From assembly GCA_013397115.1 (NCBI GenBank), contig VWZW01004700.1, positions 2,561,559-2,625,558 of the forward strand: a stretch of 64,000 nt of DNA, read 5' to 3'. Shown one piece after another: positions 11,163 to 21,143 of this stretch; position 1 is the stretch's first letter; the number at the start of each line of letters is the position of its first letter. The translations under genes were made by a program, and so were the position numbers. The notes beneath the pieces are model-generated. The model had not been told where the DNA came from. It ran no database searches and saw only the letters and a list, made by a program, of their open reading frames with translations. This DNA is from Edolisoma coerulescens. Taxonomy: Eukaryota > Chordata > Aves > Passeriformes > Campephagidae.

Positions 11163-13365
11163 GCAAAAATGCAAGATTTGTTGCAGGTTTTTATGTGCCA
11201 ACATAGAGACAAAATTCTCATGAATTTTGCTGTTGACCTTGTTGAGTTCTGAATGTTATTCAAAAGGAGGAGTACCGGGCCTTCAATTCAGAAATCTGAG
11301 AAAAAGTCTGAAAAACAGCCCAGGATTTGCATAAGACACTCTGAAGACACAACATGTGGCAATAAATATTGAAGAAGGAGCTAAGAAGCTTAACTTTGTA
11401 AAACTAAAAACAGAATGTTATCATAACATTTATTTAGTTAAGATGTGATAAAGAACAGCTGAAAGCAACTCCTATCCATCCTATAGGAGAACCAAGGAAT
11501 GGGATCTGTGTGGAAAAGTCATCCCCCATTTGGACTTGTTGCTGCAAAGAGAAGGAATTCTGAACTTGCAGGAGATAGAAAAAACAGGCTCAAAGGAGGA
11601 AAGTGCAGTATGAAGACATCTACACAACAAGAGAGTGCCCTCTGCAGTAACATTATTTTGGAAAGAGATCTGACAAAGGAAGAGAAAGATCTGCTGTCTG
11701 CTGCAGTATCTGTCTGAAGGGCTGGTTCAGTCAGCATTGAGAGAGAGAGACCCTGCTGGGAAAAGTCTTTCCCAGCTTCCAGGGATCCCAGTGCCTCAGT
11801 GCTGTGGGATGTGCTACTGCCCATAGCGTGAAGGCTGCTGAACATCAGTCAAACAGTTTCCATTCTGATAAACCAGGGGACACAGACAGCAGAGAAGTAG
11901 GAATGCATGATGGAGCTAGAGAAGGTTTCATAGTACAAAAGGTAAAGGTCTTCCTGGAAAAGAAAAAAAAGTCATACACTTAATACTATTTTCTTAGAGA
12001 ACATAGTGTATCTTAGCTTATTTATTTTGACTAAATGGGAACATATTCAGGAAGGAGCTACATTTAAGTGAATTTAGAAAAAAATTAAACTTAAAACAAT
12101 AGTTGTACAGGCTTAAACAGGCGCAGCATTAGGGTTGTCAGCTGGTGACTTACATGGGCTGCAGGTCTGCCTGGTACAATCATTTGCTGATTAAACAAAC
12201 CTTCTTGAGGCCGAAGAATCTGAATAACAGCAATGAGTCCTCCTCCAGCTCCTAACTTATGGCATAAGGTCCTGTCCAGTTTTTCTGTCCTAGGACTGAG
12301 CCAAACAAACAAAAATAGAATTTCTGGAATCCATTGCATTTCTGAAGTGTATTATTTAAAAATTAGGCCACAAAAGATTATTATCACAGGCATACCACTT
12401 CAGAATAGCTTTCCTAGAAGCAAAGCAAGTTTGGGGGAAACCTCTCAAACAATCCCTCTTACTGTAAGACACCTGTTCTCCTTAAAGCACTTTTTTTAGT
12501 GGAAGTCACCCCAGCTGAATTAAATTTGTTTCCCTTGGGCCTGCATTTTCTTTAGCCAACACAACAGCTGCACCATGTGGAGATGAGCCACAAGAAGTGT
12601 AACAACACATGTTTGTGATTGCAGTATCAGCTTTGGCAAATTTCAGTGCAGAGGTCTTTAACTGCCTTCTATTAGAGAGCCAGCTTTACAATATATACAA
12701 TATTTTGCAAAGTAGTAGCAATAATATAGATATAGTTCTGTGTATTTTTTATACATGCTAGTACATTAAAACCAGAAAGGAACTATTACTTATAGCTATA
12801 AATATTGTATTAAGCACAAACATTTTCTTTTGCATGTAAAAGTAGGAACAGAACAGAAGGATGGGTTAACTACAAAAAAATCCCCTGAGGCTCCTGTGCT
12901 AGCTGTTACCCAGCCCAGCAACCATCCAAAATGTGCACTAACTCTGTTATTTCAAAGCTGTAGTAAATTTAATCTCTCCAAGAAATTGCTGAATTCCTGA
13001 AAAATAATGCATAATCTTGTTTCAATGTGCTTTTTTTCCCTTCATTTCAAGAACAGGTGCGAAAACCGATCTTGTGGAGCCTAATTCAATATACTTTAGA
13101 ACACAGTTTTAAAGACTGCTTTTGAGGCATTTAATTTAGAGCTTTTGAGTATCCCACACCCATCAAAATGAGGTACTTGTTTTTGAAAGACCATTTTGAA
13201 AGGTCAAGAAAAATGCGAACAACATTTGAGTCAAGCATTTGTGTTTATAATGTGTTGTTCCTGCTACTTTATGTAAAATTAGTGCTGTTTATATTTGTGG
13301 GTATACTAACACAGTTGTGTGGTTTTAATCTTCCTACACATTTTGTCACTTAAAATTGCTATACC

Positions 13366-13458
13366 ATTGCATATTGTATAATATGCAATGCATATTCTAC
13401 ATAGATATTGTAATGCATAATACATTAGCATGCAATGCATATTATACAACATTGCATA
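13366..13458. repeat. AT-rich palindromic cluster
   Basis: TTGTATAATATGCA (13374-13387) and its exact reverse complement TGCATATTATACAA (13436-13449) flank a 48-base spacer that is itself full of TGCAT motifs. The left arm is also part of a smaller palindrome (13368-13387). Flanking bases extend the pairing imperfectly. A foldable AT-rich repeat of this kind may be unstable or polymorphic. Confidence 0.6.
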
Positions 13459-15161
13459 AGTGTCCCTGTGACTAAGAACAGCAGATTTTCCCACTGTCTA
13501 AAATTTCAGATGCTTAGTATCTACTCCACAATAAGGGGAGTAAATATGTACTCCACTTCCACACTGTTTATCTTCTCTGACTGCGTAATTTCTGATCTAA
13601 TGTACCAATGGCACATTATTAAGAGGTTATTTCAAATAAATGGTAGTGTCTAATATGATCTATCTGGAATCTTGAGTTTTCCTCCATCCTCCTGGGAGAT
13701 GAATTGGGCCAAGGATGGAAACACTGGTCAAGCAAAAATCTGCCTTTATATTCACACTCCCATGAGAAAATTAGACAGGACTCTCTTTAAGGATTGATCC
13801 TCAAAGTAGTATATTTGAAAGAGAGACTCTGCTGATGTCAACAGATTTTAGATCAGGTCCTAGAGGCATTCTTCCCAGTCTGAACTGCGTAGAGCAGTGA
13901 CTTGCTATCTAGTAACCTTACTGAAGGAGATACACAGCATATTAAAACATGTAGTTTGGCTTTTTTATTCTGTTTCAGCATTTCCTTGTTTAACCTAGTA
14001 TTCAAATTAGCAGATCCATTTTAAAATTAGCTTTAAGGAATTTATACTGCATATTGTTAATCTGGTAAGAGCAGCTTAATACCACCAGTATGACAAATTA
14101 GATCATGGAACTACAGAAGAGCTCAAGGATGAAGCAATAAAAGTTATGTACCGGCCTGTTCAAGGTTACACAAAAAACATTAAGCTCTGTCTTGTTTAGA
14201 AGACATTGAAATGTGATATATGAACACAAGAAAGTAAAAGAAGTAATGCCTTTAAATCTTAAAACGATCAGCAGTTTTATTCTGTAGGGATCTATGGGAG
14301 GAGATGGACTCCACCCTGCGAAAGATAAAAGACCTCAGTTTTCTCAGCTGGAAGGAGTGATTCATGTTAGGTGGAAGTGGTATGCATGTGATATTCCTTA
14401 TGTGGTAAATCAACTGTTTCTATTAAGAAAGCTCCTAGCATGTGGAATTGCTCTATTTTCCTCAGCTCTGCAAAAAAAATTATGCCACCAAAAATTTTTT
14501 CTTTTTTGCTAACTCCAGGCTGGGTAAAAATGGGCTGCGTTGATGGCTGTTGATGAATTCTCTTGTGGTATTAAAGAAATCCATTAATCATCCACTAAGA
14601 AAATTATTTTTAAGAAAGGAATAATGGAAAAAAATTAGTTCTCAAATTTAATGGGGTTAATTAGCTCTCTAGATAGTAACTTGCTCTACGTTTTGCTGTG
14701 GTTTTATAGCCTTACCTATGTACACTTTAGTCACTTCAAAGTTTTGTTTTCAGCAGAAAGTTCCCCTGGTCAGTAGTGACAGCAGTTTAAGGACTCATCC
14801 TGGGTAGTGGTGAGGATGCCATAAAATTCTCCCCTATTGAACCAAACCAAACCCGCTTAGAGGAGACTCAAATGAGTGCATCACACAAAGCCAGTTCTGT
14901 GAAACTTTATTATGTGCTGCTTTGCTGTTTCTTTAGCACACAGGCTGCTGCAGGGAAGCCTTCCCACTGCTTTTAAGAACAAAACGGGAATTTAAGTGCA
15001 AATCTTAACATTTTTCTTGTTTAGATTTTAGTTCTACTTTCCACGGGACCTTATCTTGTAATCAGACACATTACTTCACAGTCAGTCATGAAATGGCCGT
15101 TATGTCCCTGAACAATTTTTTTGGTAAAGTTTTAAGACTGGAACTGTATTTAGGTTTTGAA

Positions 15162-15175
15162 TTTTTTTTTTTTTT
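15162..15175. repeat. Poly-T tract (14 T)
   Basis: Homopolymer in intergenic DNA with no recognised element body beside it. Confidence 0.6.
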
Positions 15176-18100
15176 AAGTGTGACTGTACATGTTACAAGT
15201 AGCTTATTTGGATTTGAATTATGATCTTCTGGCATGTTTTGGTTGGGAAAACTGGAAAAAAGTAAGAAACTGAAATGTGGTTTCTGGATTGTAAGGCATT
15301 TAGATGAGTGATTCTTCCTCATAAAACCACTTGCTTTTTTATATTTATGAAGCAAGCTGGAGATGTGCTTCAGAAATAAATAGGAAGGGTTTTACCAAAA
15401 CCCCCCAAAACTCTGTAATTGAGTAAACTGTAAGCACTTCATGGTATTGCATTTGTAGTGCTCAGTATTCACAATGTGCTTTCAGGTTGTATTGGGTTCT
15501 CCTTATTTTTTATTCTGTAGTTTGGCTTCACACATATTTATACTCCTCTTCCAGCGCTCAGGTGAAAGGCCCACAAGGGCAAGGAAACTTCCCTCCTTTG
15601 AATCGGAAAGAATGGGTCTTGTTAGCCTCTTGAAAGCTTTATCCCTAACAATTGTAAAAAAAATCCTTATCCTCTCTAAATATTTCTGCTGTGTATTATT
15701 AAAATTCTCAGCTCAGGAGCTAAAGGAAGATAGGAGAAAATCCAGCAACCATGGTGGTGGAAGCCTTGGGCATAAGGCTGTGTATTCACGCAGTTGAAGT
15801 TGGTTTCATGAAGTACTTGCTTCATCAAGTAATGATGATTCAGTCTTTCTTTTGTTATTGATACTAGTTTCCACCCCTAGTGCAGGCATCAAGGCTTGCT
15901 AGTTAAATGTTATTTATTTATTCTCCAGGGTGTGAGCACACTTCTTTGCAGACTGGAGAGCAGATGGTTGCTCTCAGAAAGAGGAGGAATATTTTCGTGC
16001 AGAAGAGAATCCAGAGTAACCCTCAGTATTACCACAACAACAGTAATTGTTTCACAAACCAAAGTGAGATTTTTTTTCACATTAATGGCAATCTGTAGAT
16101 CCCATGAGCACAATCAATGCAGCTGTAGTACAGACTGGAATATCTTCTGTGGTCAACTGTAAATAGCAACTCTGTATCCATGGTTTATTTTTACCATAGT
16201 GTGCTATAATAGGAAAAATAGCAAATGGTAAGTCTATATATAGCCTGTTACCAAGACTGTGAGCTAAATGGTTAGTCAACAGTAAAATCCTATCCTAATC
16301 ATCAAATGCCTTTAGGTCCAGTAATAATATTTTGGATATCAAAATAATGTATACTAGGTAGTAAGAGGAATTGCAGCAGTGCAGCTAATATTTTATGGGT
16401 TTTTTATGGCTCTTTTCAATGTCAAGTAGGAATTCTGTGGATCATGCTGACTTTAACAGACTGGATATGGATGGCAGAATCTGTGTTGTTGTACCTATAT
16501 TGCCTGACTTCTTCTTTTCTGCATCTTTCTTTTGTTGGACCAGCAAAAATTCATTTTCCTTTTAGGTGACGTTAATTAACCATTAAATAGTGAATAGCTC
16601 AGAAAAGGAGACCCCCCTCCCTCTGCCTTGTTCTTTATTCCTAAACTTACTTAAAAACTCACTATAGAAAAGTATAAATTTTATTCCAGACTTGAAAATA
16701 TGGTGTTCTTTTATATATTATTTATAACTATTCTGTGACTGACAAGGTTAGGAAAGTATATAACAAATTCTTAGATAAGTCTTCAAGGTTACTTCACATT
16801 AGACATGATAGGTAGGAAAGAAATACAGGCAGAAGTCAGTTTTCCTTATCTTCGGTATAAACAAGCTGGTATTTCATTCAAGGCCTTTTCCTTAACTTTT
16901 GGCATACCAGATCACTATCAGGCAGTCACAGGGAGAGACATGCAAACATGTTGTTGTTGACTATTTATCTACTTAATTTATGAATTGGATTCCAAGGAAA
17001 GCAGGCTCCTGCATTCATTCTATCTTTGTGCTTGCCTGCCATTCCCTGCCTTTCTCCCCTTCACAATCACTTGTGACTTATCTTACTAGTCTTAAACATG
17101 TTCCATGAAAAGCTGGAGGTCTGTAATTATAGTAAGTTCCTATTTTTACAGAACTCAAGGGTAGAGGCGAGAATGCCCTGCTTGTGGGGCTGTCTACCCC
17201 ACAGCAACGGAAAAGTAAGGGAAACTCTGTCCTTACCTGGACTTGGGACCATGCTGTGGACGGGCCTGCAGCCTTCTGTGAGCCAAACACCCTCTCCTGC
17301 GAGCTAATCAGCAGGTGTGATGAGACACAGCATCCATGGAACTCCGTGGGGTAATGCCAGAGTGGGCCGAGGCACGGGTGAGATATCAGTGATGTGGAGG
17401 GTTTTAAGGACAATAGAGCTGGGAGCATGATTGGGGGTCTATATGGATATTGTGGGTTTTGGTGTGCCAAGCAGATGAATGGAACTACTGTGGGATGTAA
17501 TTCCACATCAAGGGAGAGAGCACTGAAGGCCCTGTGTGAAAGAACTGGGGGGTACCATGGTGAAAGGGTAGAAAGCATATGGGAAAAAGATCTGGGCTAT
17601 TAAAAGCACCACAGACATGATGAAGGACTAGGGGTATTTTGTTTGGGGAGTGTTCATGACAAGTATCTCTTGGAAAACATGCACTATTTATTAATTCTGC
17701 TGTTTTACAGTAGCATCATGTATTCATTACAATGAACTTTGTTTACATGAGCCTGATCGAATACCTTCTGAAGTAAATGCTGCTTTTATTTGCTATCAAA
17801 GGAACTAGATAAGGTCCCTGCTACAACATAGGTAATTTATTTGCATGATGTTTATGAATGACTTTGAAGTACATATTTGTTATTTAAATCCTAACATTAG
17901 TAATACCTGTTAGAAACGCAGACATGAGCTTCTCAAGTAATTTTTATTCTTCTTAGTTTTATTATGAACTATATACATCTGAGACAGGATTGATATCTTA
18001 GAACTTTTTTGTTCATATTTTTAGGAACTTGAGGACTTCCTTCGTTTGTGCTTATACAGCACCTAATAGTTGTCCATGCCATCATGATTCCTGATTTCAT

Positions 18101-20892
18101 TGCAGTATAGGTAATTATAATATAAATTATTTTATCTGTTTACAAAACTATATTATAATACAAAATAATTATAGTACTCAAAAACTAAGTATGGTCTTCA
18201 TCTATTCTTTGGTCTAAGGAATTGTATTTGATGTTGATGCCAGTTCTGCAGAGAAGGGAGTCCTAATTCAGGCAGATAAATTTGTAAAGTGGATAAAATA
18301 CTTTAGAAGAAAAAGGGTAATTCAGTTAGTTTTCTCCTACATTTTTAGGATTGGGCTACATTAAGCCTTTTCTTACTCAGCCACCTTCTTAGTAGTGTTA
18401 GATTGTCCTACTGTTGGAAGAAATCATGGGAATACTCATGTAGAGTTTCTGCAACTTCCTCATCTCCATCTTGTCTAGACACCAGAAATCTCATAGTATA
18501 TTCATGCCTCTGGAACATCTAGACTTCTCTTGACTGGAAACCCTGAATGAGGCAGTAGAACAGAGGGAATCTGTTTTCCCTTTCAAAGTTCCTTCTTTGC
18601 CAGTGGCTAGGTTCAGTATTGTAATGAATACCAAATCAGTGTCATATTTCACAGCACGGTTCTCAAATCCATGTCACAGGGGAAAGGTGAGACAGTGTTA
18701 TTTATTCCAATGTCATTAACTAAAAATACTACTTGAAATTATAAGAGATGAATAAAGTGATCTTGAAAAATACTGTGGTTATATGTTATCTTACTGATGT
18801 TTTATTTTCAGTTTAAATGTACTGAGAAAGCTTTCTGGCAATTGCATATGATATAACTTAAATTTCTGTGAGAGAGGCATGGAATTAGTCCATACTTTTT
18901 TTGGCACTGTCTGCCCCACTATGTTATAAAGCCAGGCTACCTAACTTTTTCTGTTTCAGGCATCTTGGGTTTTTTACATCCTTTTCTTTCTTCAGTGGCA
19001 TAGACGGAGATGGTCCTGCTCCATCTTCCTCAATTACTGAGGAGTCAGGGTAATTTTTGAAGTAGGGATTATGGTATTAAATACTTTTGAATGAACAGAG
19101 CAAATATCTGAATCTGCTACTTTTTGCTTGGAAAAAATGTCGTTTGTCCTTGTCAACTGTTGTTTAAGGGAGAGGTAAGAGTGGCAGATTTGACTGTTTA
19201 GCCCAAGTTTTTCCAGAAAATGAAATATATGTGTGAACTGGGAGACGGAGCACTTCTTGGCTCTGTTTCTTTGTATTGCTGTTACAACTGTAATATAGTA
19301 CCTGTATTTTATTTCTAAAAATCCTTTTCCTTGCTTTAATGTATAGTCTATGGCAGCTTTGGCTTGAGGTGTGGGAGCAAAACCTGCCTCCTCTGAAATA
19401 ATCTGGACAAAATACTGCCTTAAATATTTGTGTTAAAGGATGTGGAGACAACCTCTGCATTCCAGGAGTATTAAAGCCAAACAGGAATGTCATACTTCCC
19501 TTCATTAGGTGAAATTGGTGAACTGTAAATAATAATTGGTCAGTGGGTATAGCCAAATACCCTGTAAAACAAAGCTGGACACTAGCCACATGGAATTTGC
19601 TATCTGCCTGACCTCACTTGTCCTTGAACTGGAAAATGGGACGTCTTGTGGGATTCCTTCTCACCACTTTCTGAGGCACTCACACCATACTCCATCTCAG
19701 GCATCTGCTGGCTCCTTCTCCTGGGCGGGTTTTTTTGGTGTATCCTACAAACTGTTGTTTATGGTATGGACACATTGGCAGTACTGCTGGTGAGCCACTG
19801 TGGCTTGTGGGATGATACTTGGAAGGGCTCTGCATTAATCTGTTGTGCAAAGGAAGATGTTCTATTGCAGTTTTTCCATGACTCAGAAAAACAAAGAAAC
19901 CTAAAAGGTCATATGGTGGTGTGTGATTTGTTTTGCGGGTTCATTCAATATTGCCATTGTGCATTTGGCCCGACCACAGTGAGTCAACTGGGTTGGATTG
20001 ACTCAGACAAAGTAGAGGATTTGCACAACAGTAGGACTTCAGTCATTCTAAATTCCCTTGCTAATGCACATCAAAGAGACGAAATTACGTATGGAGTGCA
20101 GATTTTTTTATTAAGTGAGTGTTGTAATACTTGCACATCTAAAATCAGTTTGAAGTGGAACGTGGGCATCCCAGTATTCTTATGGAACTTGCCTAAGTGT
20201 TCTAGTACCTTGAACTTCCATTAGTGAGGCAAATAAACCTACTGTCAGGAAAGGATATAGAAATTGGCTTGAGCATGTAAGCTTTTCTTGTATTGACTTG
20301 GCTGGATCTACTTGGATCCAACACATTCAGGTACATTAACAGCAGAAAGTCGAAGTTGTAAGGTGGCGAAATTGCAGCTGTCACATGGCGCTCTGGAGCC
20401 TGAAACCTGCTGCTTGAATAATTCCGTGACAGCTTCCCCTGGCTTTGCAGGGTAACTTGTGTGCTTTGGCACCACACACCCAAGTGCCAAGAGCCGGCAC
20501 TTTTCACCTCAAAAGCTTTACCGTGTCACCCGAGGCGGCTCCGGGCAGCAACTCCCCCGTCCTGCCGTGACTTCCCCTCAGCACTGCTCTGGAGCCGGTT
20601 GTCCACGAAGACCTTGACTTTCTGAGGAGGTGCTGGGTGCCGCTGCCTCGCCCGGCTCACACAGGCGGGTGAAAGGCTCGGCCGCCCGGCAGCGCTGCCC
20701 CGAGGCCACGGGGTGGCCGCGGGGTAAGAGCTGCCCTCAGGTGGCGGTGCTGCCCTAGGCTGCCCTTGCCCGAAGGCGCAGCTGCCAGGGCCAAGGGACG
20801 AGGCGCGGGGGCGGGACGGCGCCGCGGGGATGCCGGTTCGCCCGGCTCGGCTCGCAAGGACGCCCCGCGGGCGGGGCGGGTTCCGCGGGCGG

Positions 20893-20911
20893 ACTACACC
20901 TCCCGGCGTGC
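20893..20911 (+). promoter_or_regulatory. ZNF143/Staf-like promoter motif
   Basis: ACTACACCTCCCGGCGTGC fits the conserved promoter consensus ACTAYRNNNCCCR, known to be bound by ZNF143 in many CpG-island promoters. It lies about 0.23 kb upstream of the STK3 start codon. A reversed copy of its 3' half lies at 20930-20946. Binding itself is inferred. Confidence 0.55.
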
Positions 20912-20946
20912 CCCGCGGGCCGTCGCCATGCGGGGCATGCCGGGAG
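20900..20946. repeat. 17-bp inverted repeat in the STK3 promoter
   Basis: CTCCCGGCGTGCCCCGC (20900-20916) and GCGGGGCATGCCGGGAG (20930-20946) are reverse complements with one mismatch, separated by 13 bases. The left arm includes most of the ZNF143-like motif, so the structure presents two convergent half-sites. Confidence 0.75.
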
Positions 20947-21101
20947 CTCGGCAGCACCGCGGCCTCCATGATCTTCCCCTCCCGCCGGCGCGGCAGCGCC
21001 CGCTCGTCTGGCGGTGGGCGGGGCTCTCTCACAGCCGCCCCTCTGAGCGACGTCCACATCACCCTATCAGCGCCGGCTCTAGCGCGGCTGTATCCAATGA
21101 G

Positions 21102-21121
21102 NNNNNNNNNNNNNNNNNNNN
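21102..21121. other. Assembly gap (20 N)
   Basis: A run of 20 N that ends exactly at the first base of the STK3 start codon. The true gap length may differ from 20. Single ambiguous bases also occur at 295 and 2275, both in GC-rich DNA. Confidence 0.95.
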
Positions 21122-21143
21122 TGGAGCAGGCAGCGCCCAAGAG
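21121..21143 (+). CDS. STK3: STK3 exon 1 (coding part), start codon partly masked
   Basis: Reads nTG GAG CAG GCA GCG CCC AAG AG, followed by a GTAACG donor at 21144. If the masked base is A, it encodes MEQAAPK plus two bases of a serine codon completed by exon 2, giving MEQAAPKSKLKK. Human STK3 begins MEQPPAPKSKLKK, so this N terminus is one residue shorter and otherwise matches. This is the N-terminal tail ahead of the kinase domain. The coding part of the exon is only 23 nt and ends in phase 2. It sits inside the CpG island. The identity is strong because the splice to exon 2 restores the family sequence exactly. The only doubt is the masked base and whether a longer in-frame upstream start is used. 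Confidence 0.88.

Larger units (their letters stand above)
4091..20530. other. Intergenic DNA, no gene recognised
   Basis: About 16 kb of AT-rich sequence between the left CpG cluster and the STK3 promoter. All open frames are short or low-complexity, and none shows a domain or splice-consistent neighbours. The longest are 192 codons at 19646-20224 (+) and 166 codons at 17078-17578 (-). It contains small repeats and hairpins that are listed separately. Distal regulatory elements of OSR2 or STK3, or a long 5' intron of an alternative STK3 transcript, could lie here. Neither can be read from the sequence. Confidence 0.6.

Noticed and set aside
17078..17578. 166-codon minus-strand open frame
   Set aside because: No domain or conserved pattern visible, and isolated in intergenic DNA. 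Kept out for lack of support.
19646..20224. 192-codon plus-strand open frame
   Set aside because: No recognisable domain, no CpG promoter, no splice-consistent neighbours; length is possible by chance in 64 kb.
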